Positions 1 to 9,160 of a DNA stretch of 64,000 bases are shown here, piece by piece. Location of the stretch: assembly GCF_000619925.1 (NCBI RefSeq), contig NZ_JHVB01000001.1, positions 785,661 through 849,660 of the forward strand. Reading direction: 5' to 3'. The notes under the pieces were generated by a model. The model saw nothing but the letters and a program-made list of their open reading frames with translations. It was not told the origin of the DNA and did not search any database. Position 1 is the first letter of the stretch. The number at the start of each line of letters is the position of its first letter. The position numbers and the translations under genes are program-made. The stretch is from Treponema sp. C6A8 (GTDB lineage: Bacteria; Spirochaetota; Spirochaetia; Treponematales; Treponemataceae).

Positions 1-397
1 CAGAATTGATTACAAGTCCTGTTTTTACGCTTGCAACCTTCCAGACAATTTTTTCAATCTTTGATTCTGCCTTTCGCACAGAGCCGTCATTAATATAATA
101 GACTTCAATCTGCACAAAATAATCTGAAGAGCCGTTCAAAGCCTCGCCAAGTCCAGCCTTCCACAAATCAAGGGCCTCGGCATCTGTATTGAACATTGAA
201 GCTTCTGAAGTTGTGACGATATAATTTCTTTCAAAAAAACCGTCCAGTACAAAAGTTTCTATATCATAGGATTTTTCAGTGATTTCTTCGCTTGCGTTAT
301 CCTGCTGCAAAATCTGAACTGAAATCTGACGGGCAAAAATTGCCGTAGAAAAACAGACAGCAGCCATTAAAAACATAAAGAATTTTTTAATTCCCAT
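1..397 (-). CDS. Exported protein of unknown function (5' part only)
   Basis: The reading frame runs off the left edge, so only about 132 N-terminal residues are visible. It starts at an ATG (395-397) preceded on the minus strand by a purine-rich stretch (AAAGGGGAAAATC) that can serve as ribosome binding site. The N-terminus is a typical signal peptide: MGIKKF, then a hydrophobic run ending near FSTAIFA, with probable cleavage after Ala. The mature part begins QISVQILQQD and has alternating polar and hydrophobic residues compatible with a periplasmic beta-rich domain. I recognise no family. It is divergent from the sugar-gene run that starts at 528, so the 130-bp gap between them should hold both promoters. 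Confidence 0.75.
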   Translation of the reverse strand, partial: MGIKKFFMFLMAAVCFSTAIFARQISVQILQQDNASEEITEKSYDIETFVLDGFFERNYIVTTSEASMFNTDAEALDLWKAGLGEALNGSSDYFVQIEVYYINDGSVRKAESKIEKIVWKVASVKTGLVINS

Positions 398-527
398 GAT
401 TTTCCCCTTTCTTTATTTCTTACTTACTTTTCGGTCTTTTTAAGAATCGAGTTTAGATTTTTTTATAGACTTTTTTACAACTTTCCAACCGGCATTTTTT
501 ATGATAAAATATTATAAGGTTGGGAAA

Positions 528-2030
528 ATGGAAAAACGCATTTACATTATTGGCGCGGGCTTTGCAGGTCAGACTATCGCAGATGACATTAAAAGAAAAA
601 AAATCTTTGGAAAAGTAAATGCATTTTTAGATGACGATAAAAAAATAATCGGAACCCAGATTGATGGCATTCCTGTTTTAGGCCCGATTTCTTCCGTTGC
701 ATCTATCCTTAATAATTCTGATTCAGACGAGGCAATTATCGCAATTCCAAGCGCCCCGGTAGAAAGAATCAGGGAAATCTACACAACCCTTCAGAAAAAT
801 CATTTTTCAAATATCAAAATTCTCCCGGGAATAAGCCAGGTCATAAACGGCGATGCCCATCTTGTGCAGACCCGCCAGATTGATCCGCTTGATATTTTGG
901 GAAGAACTCCTATTGCAATTTCACTCAAGGAAAGCCTGCACTATCTTCGCGGAAAACGAGTTTTGATTACTGGGGCAGGCGGTTCCATCGGTTCGGAACT
1001 GGCACGCCAGCTTTTGAGCGGAGGCGCTGAACGTCTTTATCTTTTCGGCCACGGAGAAAATTCCATCTGCAATATTTACCGCGAACTCAAAGTGCTTCAG
1101 GCAGAAGGAGTTGGCGAAAAGGCAACTATCGTCCCTATTATTGGAGATATGAGGGACCGTGAATACGTAGGTTACATCATAAAAAATACAAAGTGCGACG
1201 TAATTTTTCACTGCGCGGCCTACAAGCATGTCCCGATGATGGAAGAAAATCAGGTGGCGGCCATTGAAAACAATGTATTTGGCACAAAAAATCTTCTTGA
1301 TGCAAGCTTAAAGCACCAGGTAAGCAGATTTGTCCTTATTTCCACAGACAAGGCAGTAGCGCCAGTCAGTGTTTACGGTGTTTCCAAGATGCTCTGCGAA
1401 AAACTTGTTTTGGACGCCTCAAAAAAAGTTTCAAAAAATCAGGCCTTTATGTTCGTGCGTTTTGGAAACGTACTGGGAAGCCGGGGCTCAATTCTTCCTG
1501 TTTTTCAGAACCAGATAAAAACAGGCGGCCCCCTTACTGTAACAGACCGAAACATGGTCCGCTATTTTATGACAATCCCTGAAGCCTGCTCGCTTGTTTT
1601 ACAGACAGGCGGAGTTGGAAAAAACGGCATTTCATATCTTCTGGATATGGGAGAGCCGATTAAAATCATTGACCTTGCAGAACAGATTATAAAATTCAGC
1701 GGGCTTGAGCCATATAAGGACATTGATATTAAGATAATCGGAGCCAGAAAGGGTGAAAGACTTAACGAGCCTTTGTGGCTGCAGGAAGAAAATCCAAAAT
1801 CAACAAAATATCCCAAGATTTTACAGCTGGAAAACATTGAATACGATGGCGAGCGGCTTGATACTCTTCTAAACAAACTTCATCCATGCTGCTTTTTCAC
1901 AGCTGGTATGGAAAGCGACTTCAGAAACCGCGAAAAACTGGTAAATATCCTGTGTGCAGACTGCGAATCACTTCGCAATTTTTATGATGAATTAAAAAAA
2001 GACGGAAAAGTCTATTCAGACTTATTATAA
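528..2030 (+). CDS. NAD-dependent nucleotide-sugar 4,6-dehydratase, FlaA1/CapD (Polysacc_synt_2) family
   Basis: Predicted to convert a UDP-N-acetylhexosamine into its 4-keto-6-deoxy form, the first step toward an amino-deoxy sugar for surface or flagellin glycans. An N-terminal Rossmann-like domain (GAGFAG near residue 10) is followed by the SDR domain with NAD motif GAGGSIGS at about 149-156, STDKAV at about 272-277 and a YxxxK pair (Y283, K287). Having Tyr rather than Met at the catalytic position resembles the short soluble FlaA1/PseB-like enzymes. However, the fused N-terminal domain resembles that of WbpM/PglF types, here without their membrane helices. The ATG at 528 is chosen over one at 501: it has AAGG upstream (517-519 region) and gives the expected MEKRIYIIGAG start. 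The next gene begins 17 bp downstream and encodes the expected aminotransferase. The exact substrate is not determined. Confidence 0.85.
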   Translation: MEKRIYIIGAGFAGQTIADDIKRKKIFGKVNAFLDDDKKIIGTQIDGIPVLGPISSVASILNNSDSDEAIIAIPSAPVERIREIYTTLQKNHFSNIKILPGISQVINGDAHLVQTRQIDPLDILGRTPIAISLKESLHYLRGKRVLITGAGGSIGSELARQLLSGGAERLYLFGHGENSICNIYRELKVLQAEGVGEKATIVPIIGDMRDREYVGYIIKNTKCDVIFHCAAYKHVPMMEENQVAAIENNVFGTKNLLDASLKHQVSRFVLISTDKAVAPVSVYGVSKMLCEKLVLDASKKVSKNQAFMFVRFGNVLGSRGSILPVFQNQIKTGGPLTVTDRNMVRYFMTIPEACSLVLQTGGVGKNGISYLLDMGEPIKIIDLAEQIIKFSGLEPYKDIDIKIIGARKGERLNEPLWLQEENPKSTKYPKILQLENIEYDGERLDTLLNKLHPCCFFTAGMESDFRNREKLVNILCADCESLRNFYDELKKDGKVYSDLL

Positions 2031-2047
2031 AAAATCAGAAGGAAAAT

Positions 2048-3331
2048 ATGTCAAACGAAATAAAAGTACCTTTTCACCGGGCAGCAATTACAAAAGATGA
2101 AGAAAATGCCGTTCTGGAAGTACTCCGCTCCGGCTGGCTCACAACCGGAAAATACACCCTTGAATTCGAAAAAAAGTTTTCTGCAGTTCTTACAGAAAAA
2201 GACAAATCTTGCTCAGAATCACCTTTTGCATGTGACACAGTTTCAAAAAACAGAAGAGATCTGAATCTTTCAAATGAAGCTGTAATCAGCCTTGCAGTAA
2301 ATTCAAATACCAGCGGAATGATTCTTGCAATGGAAGCATGCGGAGTGAAAGAAGGCACTGCAGTAATTACGACCCCCTACACTTTTGTTTCGACTGCTGC
2401 CTGCGCCCGCCACCTCAACGCTGACGTTTATTTTGCAGACATAGAAAAAGATACTTACAGTATTGATCCAGATAAAATAGAAGAAATCTTAAAAAAGGAT
2501 GCCAAAAGCGGAAATCCTAAAGTAAAGGCAATAGTTCCTGTTCATATCGCAGGCAATATCTGCAATATGAAAAAGATAGTTGAACTTGCAAACCGCTACA
2601 GCAGGCCGGATCATAAAATTTATGTAATTGAAGATGCTGCCCACGCCTTTCCTTGTCCTACAGAATTAGGCTTTGCCGGAACAATCGGCGATGCAGGAGT
2701 TTTCAGTTTTTACGTTACAAAAACAATTACCACAGCGGAAGGCGGCATGGTCTGCACCCGTGATAAAAATCTTGCAAAAAGAATGACAGTCATGCGTCTT
2801 CACGGAATGGACCGAACAACCTGGGACCGCTACACTTCACCACGTGCTTCCTGGGAATACGATATTGTAGCTCCAGGCTATAAGTTTAATCTGCCGGATT
2901 TGCTTTCTGCCCTTGGCTGCTGCCAGACAGACAGAGCCTGGCTTTTTTATAATCAGCGTAAGAAGATTGTAGAAAAATACAATAAGGCTTTTTCGAAACT
3001 TGATTTTATTCAGCTTCCGCCTGACGGAGAGGGAAACAGCTGGCATCTTTATTTAATGCGGCTTGTAGCAGAAAAACTCAAAATTACCCGCGAAGAATTT
3101 GCAAAAAAAATGCAGGAAGCAGGTCTTGGAGTTTCCGTACACTTTATCCCGATTTTCCATTTTACCTACTGGCAGAATCTCTATCCTGATTTTAATGCAA
3201 AAAATTATCCAAATGCAGAAAATCAATATCAGAGAACTATTTCTATCCCCCTCTTCCCCGATGAAAGCGAAGAGCAGTCAGATTATGTTATAGAAACTAT
3301 CTCAAAAATAGGAAAAGAAAACAACATTTAG
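2048..3331 (+). CDS. PLP-dependent sugar aminotransferase, DegT/DnrJ/EryC1/StrS family
   Basis: Predicted to transaminate the 4-keto sugar made by the upstream dehydratase (PseC/PglE-type step). Family marks are visible: VLRSGWLTTGKYTLEFE at the N-terminus, VPVHIAGN near 164-170, the cofactor-pairing Asp in IEDAAHA (D196), and the PLP lysine in FYVTKTITTAEGG (K225). The length (427 aa) is some 30-40 residues above the usual 370-390. Much of the excess is a low-complexity polar insert at about 50-78, placed before the AVNSNTSG substrate and phosphate-binding segment. Spacing to the dehydratase is 17 bp and to the next gene 26 bp, so co-transcription is likely. The product could be a bacillosamine- or pseudaminic-acid-type precursor; no later pathway enzyme lies in the window. 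Confidence 0.87.
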   Translation: MSNEIKVPFHRAAITKDEENAVLEVLRSGWLTTGKYTLEFEKKFSAVLTEKDKSCSESPFACDTVSKNRRDLNLSNEAVISLAVNSNTSGMILAMEACGVKEGTAVITTPYTFVSTAACARHLNADVYFADIEKDTYSIDPDKIEEILKKDAKSGNPKVKAIVPVHIAGNICNMKKIVELANRYSRPDHKIYVIEDAAHAFPCPTELGFAGTIGDAGVFSFYVTKTITTAEGGMVCTRDKNLAKRMTVMRLHGMDRTTWDRYTSPRASWEYDIVAPGYKFNLPDLLSALGCCQTDRAWLFYNQRKKIVEKYNKAFSKLDFIQLPPDGEGNSWHLYLMRLVAEKLKITREEFAKKMQEAGLGVSVHFIPIFHFTYWQNLYPDFNAKNYPNAENQYQRTISIPLFPDESEEQSDYVIETISKIGKENNI

Positions 3332-3357
3332 CAAAAAATATTATATAATAGAAGAAG

Positions 3358-5553
3358 ATGGCAAAATCAAAAAAGGCACAGAAAATTGCGACCAGATCTC
3401 TTGATGCAAAAGGCTTTTACAGCGATTTTTCAAAGGAAGGCATGCTTTATGCCTCTTTAATCCGAAGCCCAGCGGCAACCGGTATTGTAAAAGACATTCA
3501 GATTCCTGACATGCCGGAAGGCTATTCGCTTTTTACCGCAAAGGATATTCCCGGTTCAAAAACAATGGAGTTCAACGGCACTGTAACAAAAATTCTTGGC
3601 TATAAGAATGTAAGTTACACAGGAGAGCCTCTTGGAATCGTCGTAGGACCAGATGAACTTGAAATCAAGGAACTTACTGACCGGGCCGCAATTTATTTTG
3701 ACATTCAGAACCTTGAATCTGCCCTTTCGAACGTAATGAAAGGAAGTGAAAAAAATGCCCTTTCAGATTTAGACAGCCTTGCAACAAGCTTAAACGAACT
3801 TCCTTCCCTTGACTCTGTAATAGATACAAAAAATCAAAACACCCAGACAGAAAAAATCATTGCAGAGCGCATTATTTCAAGCGGACTTTTTAAGGAAGCA
3901 AATCAGGAAGAAGCTGATAAAAAACTCTTTGAAGATGAAAAATATATAATTGAAGAAAGCTGGTCTCAGACAGTAATAAATCCAAAATGGCAGGAACCGA
4001 CAGGAGCCTTCTGCTATACAGAGGGAGAAAAGCTTCATATTTACGTTCCGACAAAGTGGACTTATTTTCTTCAGAAAGTTCTTGCAGAAACTCTGAACAT
4101 AGATCCTGAACTGATTTTTATCCATAAAACAAAAACTTCCAGCCTTTACACGGACGGACTTTGGAGAACTACGCAAATTGCAGTCCAGACAGCAATTGCT
4201 TCATACCTTCTGAAAAAGCCTGTAAAACTAATGCTTTCTCAGACTGAACAGGATACCTTTATGGTTCCAGGCGTTCAGACCGAAATAACCTACAAAGCTG
4301 CCGTAAATGAAGAAGGCCGCATAAAAGCCTTAAAAGTTAATATCGATATTGATGTGGGAGCAGAAAATCCTTTTGCCCAGGAAATAACTGACCGCATAGC
4401 AATTGCTTCTACAAGCTTCTATAAGACAAAAAATCTTTTCATAAAAGCCCAGGCAAAAACCTCAAAAAATCCTCCTACGACAATCAGCATTAAGGGAGTT
4501 GATTCTCAGAGCTTCTTTGCCATAGAAAATCAAATACAGAAAATCAGTAATGTAACAGGTATCTTCCCGGATGACGTCCGCCTTATCAATATTGAAGCAG
4601 TAAACGGCTTTCCATTTGAACTGGAAAATGAAAATCTTCAGGAAGTAATTCAGAATACAGTCCGAATGAGCGACTTCAACAGAAAATATGCCTCCTTCCA
4701 TATGGATTCCATTGACCGCGTTGAACAGGGCCAGGAGCCATTTTTCGCCTTTCCTTTACGTGGAATCGGTATTTCCTGCGCCTACAATAATTCCGGCTAC
4801 CACGGAGCAAGTTCATTTTCATACTATCCGAAAATTGAAGTCACCCTGCTGCCAGATGAAAAAGTTACCATTCACACAATTCAAACTTCCAATGTAAATC
4901 AGGATATCTGGCGAACAACCGCAAGTAAAATTCTTGAACTTCCAAAGGCAAATATTCAGATTGACTCAAATTTCACCCTGGAAGAAATGCCAAAATCACC
5001 GGAAGATTCAATCAGTACAATAGGCATTATCAATCAGCTTATAAAAAAATGCTGCCTTGAAATACAGAAAAAACGCTTTCATCAGGCCCTGCCAATTACT
5101 TCCAAAAAAAGCGTTGCAGCCGGCGCAAAAACAAAATGGGATAAAGAAAACTTCTGCGGCTCACCTTTTATGTCAACTTCCCTGATATCCTGTGTAGCCG
5201 AAGTTGAACTTGACCCTTACACCTATAACGAAAAAATCCGCGGAATCTGGCTTTCAATTGACTGCGGAGAAATACTTGATGAGGCAGCGGCCCTGCGCAC
5301 TGTCCGCCTTGAAGTTCAAAAAGAACTCTGTCTGCTTGTAAAAGGAAAATATGTAACCTGCGATGACATTTTCATTCAGTTCATTCCGTCAAAAAACTCA
5401 GCCGGCCAAGTAGGAGAATTAGTTCATAACGCCCTTCCGGCAGCCTTTGCCTCTGCCCTTTCTTCGGCTCTTGCAACACAGGTTACAAAGCTTCCTTGTA
5501 CGGAAAGTCAGCTTTACACACTCATAAAACAGCGGGGAGAAGTTAAACAATGA
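3358..5553 (+). CDS. Diverged molybdenum-hydroxylase-like large subunit (xanthine dehydrogenase / aldehyde oxidase superfamily)
   Basis: The overall plan matches the molybdopterin-binding subunit of the XDH/CO-dehydrogenase superfamily. An Ald_Xan_dh_C-like a/b hammerhead domain (about 1-115) carries RSPAATGIV and GEPLGIVVG, followed by the large MoCo-binding region to the C-terminus. The position of the catalytic base is kept (QVGEL, Glu687), as is a PLRGIG segment near residue 465. What is missing is the glycine-rich loop that cradles the cofactor (usually GGGFGGKE): residues 258-268 read TKTSSLYTDGL there, before the recognisable KKPVKLMLSQTEQD. The overlaps with the iron-sulfur gene (4 nt) and then the FAD gene make a clear three-subunit operon. 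Function is uncertain: a diverged hydroxylase for an unknown substrate, or a complex that has lost the cofactor. No MoCo maturation gene is present in the window. Confidence 0.75.
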   Translation: MAKSKKAQKIATRSLDAKGFYSDFSKEGMLYASLIRSPAATGIVKDIQIPDMPEGYSLFTAKDIPGSKTMEFNGTVTKILGYKNVSYTGEPLGIVVGPDELEIKELTDRAAIYFDIQNLESALSNVMKGSEKNALSDLDSLATSLNELPSLDSVIDTKNQNTQTEKIIAERIISSGLFKEANQEEADKKLFEDEKYIIEESWSQTVINPKWQEPTGAFCYTEGEKLHIYVPTKWTYFLQKVLAETLNIDPELIFIHKTKTSSLYTDGLWRTTQIAVQTAIASYLLKKPVKLMLSQTEQDTFMVPGVQTEITYKAAVNEEGRIKALKVNIDIDVGAENPFAQEITDRIAIASTSFYKTKNLFIKAQAKTSKNPPTTISIKGVDSQSFFAIENQIQKISNVTGIFPDDVRLINIEAVNGFPFELENENLQEVIQNTVRMSDFNRKYASFHMDSIDRVEQGQEPFFAFPLRGIGISCAYNNSGYHGASSFSYYPKIEVTLLPDEKVTIHTIQTSNVNQDIWRTTASKILELPKANIQIDSNFTLEEMPKSPEDSISTIGIINQLIKKCCLEIQKKRFHQALPITSKKSVAAGAKTKWDKENFCGSPFMSTSLISCVAEVELDPYTYNEKIRGIWLSIDCGEILDEAAALRTVRLEVQKELCLLVKGKYVTCDDIFIQFIPSKNSAGQVGELVHNALPAAFASALSSALATQVTKLPCTESQLYTLIKQRGEVKQ

Positions 5554-6047
5554 AAATCCCGGTAACCCTTAATAAAACAAAAGTAATCCTTGAAGCCCAG
5601 GCAGACGAACCGCTTGTAAAGGTCCTGCACAAAAACGGCTGTCCTTCTGTAAAAACTGCCTGCATGGAAGGCGGTTGCGGCGCCTGCACAATTCTCTTAA
5701 ACGACGCACCGGTAGCTTCCTGCAAAATCCCGGCAGGACTTGTAAAAGACATGGAAATAATCACCCTGGATTTTTTTGAAAAATCAGATTTTTATACAAT
5801 CATCATTGATGGCTTTAATAAGGCCGGAATCAAACTCTGCGGCTACTGCAATTCCGGAAAGATTTTTTCAGCCTATCAGATTTTGAAAAACACAAAAATC
5901 CCGACCCGCCAGGAAATAAAAGAACAGATGAAACATCTTTCTTCATGCTGTACAGACTTGGAAACTCTTGTAAACGGAGTTATTTACGCGCTTCAATTGC
6001 AGGCAAAACGCCTTAAACGAGTTACAAAAATTGAAGGAGAGCTTTAA
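5550..6047 (+). CDS. [2Fe-2S] iron-sulfur subunit of the XDH-like complex
   Basis: Electron-transfer subunit of the XdhC/CoxS type, 165 aa, the usual length for this family. The plant-type ferredoxin cluster ligands are intact (C38-x4-C43-x2-C46 and C58). The second, all-helical domain has CGYC (C97, C100), but the partner pair that is normally Cys-x-Cys after 31 residues reads Ser132-Cys133-Cys134. One ligand position therefore holds Ser, with an extra Cys beside it. The ATG at 5550 lies inside the stop region of the large subunit (ATGA-type overlap), indicating translational coupling, and its own stop overlaps the next start by one base. It should pass electrons from the molybdenum site to the FAD subunit if the complex is active. 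Confidence 0.83.
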   Translation: MKIPVTLNKTKVILEAQADEPLVKVLHKNGCPSVKTACMEGGCGACTILLNDAPVASCKIPAGLVKDMEIITLDFFEKSDFYTIIIDGFNKAGIKLCGYCNSGKIFSAYQILKNTKIPTRQEIKEQMKHLSSCCTDLETLVNGVIYALQLQAKRLKRVTKIEGEL

Positions 6048-6844
6048 TGATTAAACAGATGCTTTATGCCAAAAATCCAAACGAACTTTTGACTCTCCTA
6101 AAAAATAATCAGGGCGCAAAAATTGTCGGAGGCTGCACAGGAAACGAAGATTTTCCCTCAAAGGCAATTTCAATTAAGCAGATAAAGGATTTTAATCACA
6201 TCACCCGCCACGAACGCTTTCTTACGGTTGGTCCCGGGGTTACGCTAAATCAGCTTCTCGGACTTGGACAGAATCACCTGCCTCAGATTCTTTACGAAGC
6301 GCTTTCATCAATTGCAAATCCAATTATCCGGAATATGGCAACAATCGGCGGCAACATTCTTTCCAGCGGTCAGAAGCATACACTTTACGCCCCTCTTATG
6401 GCTCTGGATGCAAAACTTGATTTTAAGAATTTGAATGAATCCTACTCAGAAAGTATCCTCAGCTTCAAAAACCTGCCACAGGGCTCAATCCTGACTTCAA
6501 TCAGAATTCCTCTTTTGGATTCAGACCTTTCGATTTTCCGCCGAATCGGCCCGGAACAGGGAATTACGGAACTTTCTGCCTCATTTGCCTTTCTTGCAAA
6601 AATTGAAAAAAACAGTCTTTTGAGCGTTCGCCTTACTTTTGCAGGACCTTTCACCTTTCACAGCAAGGAATTTGAAAACTCCCTTGTCGGCAAGCGCCTT
6701 CCTCTTTCTCAAAAAGACGTAAGCCAGATTTGCGAAGATGCCGCCGTCGCCTTCAAAAAAACCGCCACCGACAAAATGATCAGCGACGTAATGAAGCAGC
6801 AGTTTTTTAATTTGACACGATATTCGTTTGAACAGCTTACCTAA
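6047..6844 (+). CDS. FAD-binding subunit of the XDH-like complex (CoxM/XdhB type)
   Basis: A 265-residue protein with the two FAD-contacting segments of the family. The first glycine loop is altered to IVGGCTGNEDFP (usually VAGGTDL). The second, RNMATIGGNILSSG at about 100-113, is well kept. It ends with the CO_deh_flav_C-like portion (LTFAGPFTFH and the following helix). Normal members have about 270-290 residues, so it is complete. It is the last gene of the plus-strand run. Its stop lies about 20 bp before a pair of strong hairpins (6863-6907) and 60 bp before the end of the convergent queA. Confidence 0.82.
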   Translation: MIKQMLYAKNPNELLTLLKNNQGAKIVGGCTGNEDFPSKAISIKQIKDFNHITRHERFLTVGPGVTLNQLLGLGQNHLPQILYEALSSIANPIIRNMATIGGNILSSGQKHTLYAPLMALDAKLDFKNLNESYSESILSFKNLPQGSILTSIRIPLLDSDLSIFRRIGPEQGITELSASFAFLAKIEKNSLLSVRLTFAGPFTFHSKEFENSLVGKRLPLSQKDVSQICEDAAVAFKKTATDKMISDVMKQQFFNLTRYSFEQLT

Positions 6845-6862
6845 TAAGCATGCAGTCGCGTC

Positions 6863-6907
6863 GCACGCATTCGCGTGCTTAATTAGTTTTTGCTGCGCAA
6901 AAACTAA
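6863..6907. terminator. Two adjacent hairpins between convergent genes, probable bidirectional terminator
   Basis: Hairpin 1 has 6-bp arms at 6863-6868 and 6873-6878 (GCACGC / GCGTGC) with an ATTC loop. Hairpin 2 is a perfect 11-bp inverted repeat, 6883-6893 and 6897-6907 (TTAGTTTTTGC and its complement), with a 3-nt loop. It overlaps the stop codon of queA. The T/A-rich outer arm gives a weak U-tract on either strand, so it may end both the plus-strand sugar/XDH run and the minus-strand queA run. Confidence 0.6.
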
Positions 6908-7977
6908 CGAATGAACATGCAATCTCCATATGAAAAGAACCTGTACTTATTTTCAACTGCTGCCTCGTATGCATTTAAGATGTGTTCACGGCCTGCAAAG
7001 GCACTGACCAGCATAATAAGTGTGCTTTCCGGCGTATGGAAGTTTGTGAACATTTTGTCTACTACATTAAACTTATAACCCGGGTACATAAAAATGCTGG
7101 TAGAAGAAGTTCCTGCATTTACCCAGACGTCGTTATCGCCCGGTTTTCCGCCGGCATCAATAATTGCTTTGGCGGCGCTTTCAAGTGTACGCACGCTTGT
7201 AGTACCAACAGCAAGAATCGGTCGTCCTTCCTTTTTTGCCTGATTGATTTTCTGGGCAGTTTCAAGCGGAATTGTATACCATTCCTCGTGCATTCTGTGA
7301 TTTTCAATTTCGTCTTCGCGCACAGGAAGGAAGGTTCCAAGTCCCACGTGAAGTGTTACAAAGGCGCGGTCAATTCCCTTGTCAGAAAGGCGTTTTAGCA
7401 TTTCTTCTGTAAAGTGCAGTCCTGCAGTCGGGCATGCAGCTGAACCTGTATCTGTTGCATAAACATTCTGATAGCGCTCGCTGTCTTCTTCTGTATCACC
7501 ACGCTTGATGTATGGAGGCAGAGGAATATGACCGTTTCGCTCAAACCAGTCTTCATCGATTGCAAAATCAAACTTCATTGCGCGGAATTCAGTTCCCGCA
7601 TTACCCGCATGTTCAACGATTGTACCCACAGTGCCGTCCGGAAATTTATAATGCATTCCAGGCTTCTGCTTTTTTGCGCCCTTTACCATTGTGTTCCAGA
7701 TGCAGCAGTCCTTATCGATTGTGTTGAGGAACATAAACTCACATTCGCGGCCGGTAGATTCCTTAATTCCGTAAACTCTGGCACGGCGTACGCGGGAATT
7801 ATTAAAAATCATCAGGGTGTCCGGGGTAATCAAATCCGGTAAATCATCCATAGAAAGATGCTTAAATTCGCCGGTCTGACGGTCCAAAAGCATGAGTTTG
7901 TCCTGCCCGCGGATTCCGCTCGGATGCTGGGCAATAAGTTCTTCCGGTAATTCAAAGTTAAAATCAGATGTTTTCAT
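6904..7977 (-). CDS. queA: S-adenosylmethionine:tRNA ribosyltransferase-isomerase
   Basis: Transfers the ribosyl part of SAM to 7-aminomethyl-7-deazaguanine at the wobble base of tRNAs with GUN anticodons, making epoxyqueuosine. The 357-aa protein has the family's conserved segments: start MKTSDFNFELPEELIAQHP, MIFNNSRVRRARVYG, TGSAACPTAGLHFTEEML, HVGLGTFLPVREDEIENHRMHEEW, and TLIMLVSAFAGREHILNAY near the C-terminus. Full length. An AGGAG sequence precedes the ATG by about 6 nt. It follows ruvB by 88 bp on the same strand, a frequent pairing in bacteria. Confidence 0.96.
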   Translation of the reverse strand: MKTSDFNFELPEELIAQHPSGIRGQDKLMLLDRQTGEFKHLSMDDLPDLITPDTLMIFNNSRVRRARVYGIKESTGRECEFMFLNTIDKDCCIWNTMVKGAKKQKPGMHYKFPDGTVGTIVEHAGNAGTEFRAMKFDFAIDEDWFERNGHIPLPPYIKRGDTEEDSERYQNVYATDTGSAACPTAGLHFTEEMLKRLSDKGIDRAFVTLHVGLGTFLPVREDEIENHRMHEEWYTIPLETAQKINQAKKEGRPILAVGTTSVRTLESAAKAIIDAGGKPGDNDVWVNAGTSSTSIFMYPGYKFNVVDKMFTNFHTPESTLIMLVSAFAGREHILNAYEAAVENKYRFFSYGDCMFIR

Positions 7978-8065
7978 CTAAAAACTCCTAAAAAGAAATA
8001 CTACATCATTTTGCCTTGCAAAATGTTATGCAAAGGTTCGGAACATTCGGAAGTTGTAAGACCGG

Positions 8066-9121
8066 TTACGACCTTTGCAGAAATAATGACTGCTGGCTGT
8101 TCTGAGCAGCAGAAGAAGTGGCTTCCATTCCAAGATGTGAATATGCCTTTGCTGTAACCATTCGGCCGCGTGGAGTTCTCTGTAAAAGTCCGCACTGAAT
8201 CAGGTATGGCTCGTAGTAATCTTCCAGAGTATCAATGCTTTCTCCAATGCTGATTGCAAGAGTTTCTGCCCCTACAGGCCCGCCGCCAAAGTTTTCGATT
8301 ATAGACTTAAGTATGTCGCGGTCAGCCTTTTCAAGACCAAGCTGGTCAATTTCAAGTTTTCTAAGACCGTCATCAACAGTCTGAAGAGTGATGAAGCCGC
8401 TTCCCTGAACCTGGGCAAAATCCCTCATGCGGCGAAGCACTCTGTTTGCAACACGAGGAGTTCCCCGGCAGCACTGGGCAAGAAGAAGTGCCGCGTCTTT
8501 TTCAATCTGAACGTTTAAAATTCCAGCGCTTCTTATGATGATTTTAGAAAGCTCTTCCTGAGTATAAAACTCAAAGCGGGGAATAAAGCCAAAGCGAGAA
8601 CGAAGCGGTGAACTTACAGAACCAGCCTTTGTTGTTGCCCCCACAAGAGTAAAAGGAGGAATTGGAATACGCACAGTGCGGGCTGCGGCCCCCTGCCCGA
8701 TTATCCAGTCCAGCTCAAAATCTTCCATTGCAATATAAAGCATTTCTTCAATTGCAGGCTTCAAGCGGTGGATTTCATCAATAAAAAATACAGTTCGTTC
8801 TGTGATTGTACTTAAAATCCCGGCTAGATCCTTTGGCTTATCAAGAGCAGGCGCTGAAGTTACCTTAAAATCAACTCCAAGCTCATTTGCTGTAATCTGG
8901 GCAAGAGTAGTTTTTCCAAGTCCCGGTGGACCAATTAAAAGAAGATGATCCAGCGGTTCCTGTCGCTGTTTTGCGGCTTCTATAAATGTAGAAAGATTCT
9001 TTTTTATGCTTTCCTGTCCCAAAAAATCCGAAAGCATTTTTGGACGCAGCTTGTTGTCCTGTTCGTCAAAACGGTTCTGAATGTCGGCCCTAACAATCGC
9101 GCCAAAATCTTCATCGGTCAT
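8066..9121 (-). CDS. ruvB: Holliday junction branch-migration motor ATPase RuvB
   Basis: Hexameric AAA+ helicase subunit that, with RuvA, drives Holliday-junction branch migration. The family's opening ([25 protein letters not shown]), Walker [12 protein letters not shown], Walker [10 protein letters not shown], the [18 protein letters not shown] sensor/arginine-finger region and the C-terminal winged helix ending [17 protein letters not shown] are all present. Full length at 351 aa. No strong Shine-Dalgarno sequence is seen before the ATG at 9119-9121. It is separated from ruvA by a chemoreceptor gene and a 247-bp gap containing a large interrupted palindrome. Confidence 0.97.
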   Translation of the reverse strand: MTDEDFGAIVRADIQNRFDEQDNKLRPKMLSDFLGQESIKKNLSTFIEAAKQRQEPLDHLLLIGPPGLGKTTLAQITANELGVDFKVTSAPALDKPKDLAGILSTITERTVFFIDEIHRLKPAIEEMLYIAMEDFELDWIIGQGAAARTVRIPIPPFTLVGATTKAGSVSSPLRSRFGFIPRFEFYTQEELSKIIIRSAGILNVQIEKDAALLLAQCCRGTPRVANRVLRRMRDFAQVQGSGFITLQTVDDGLRKLEIDQLGLEKADRDILKSIIENFGGGPVGAETLAISIGESIDTLEDYYEPYLIQCGLLQRTPRGRMVTAKAYSHLGMEATSSAAQNSQQSLFLQRS

Positions 9122-9160
9122 AATTTAAGTTTATCAGATTTTAAAAACTTTTCCTACAAA

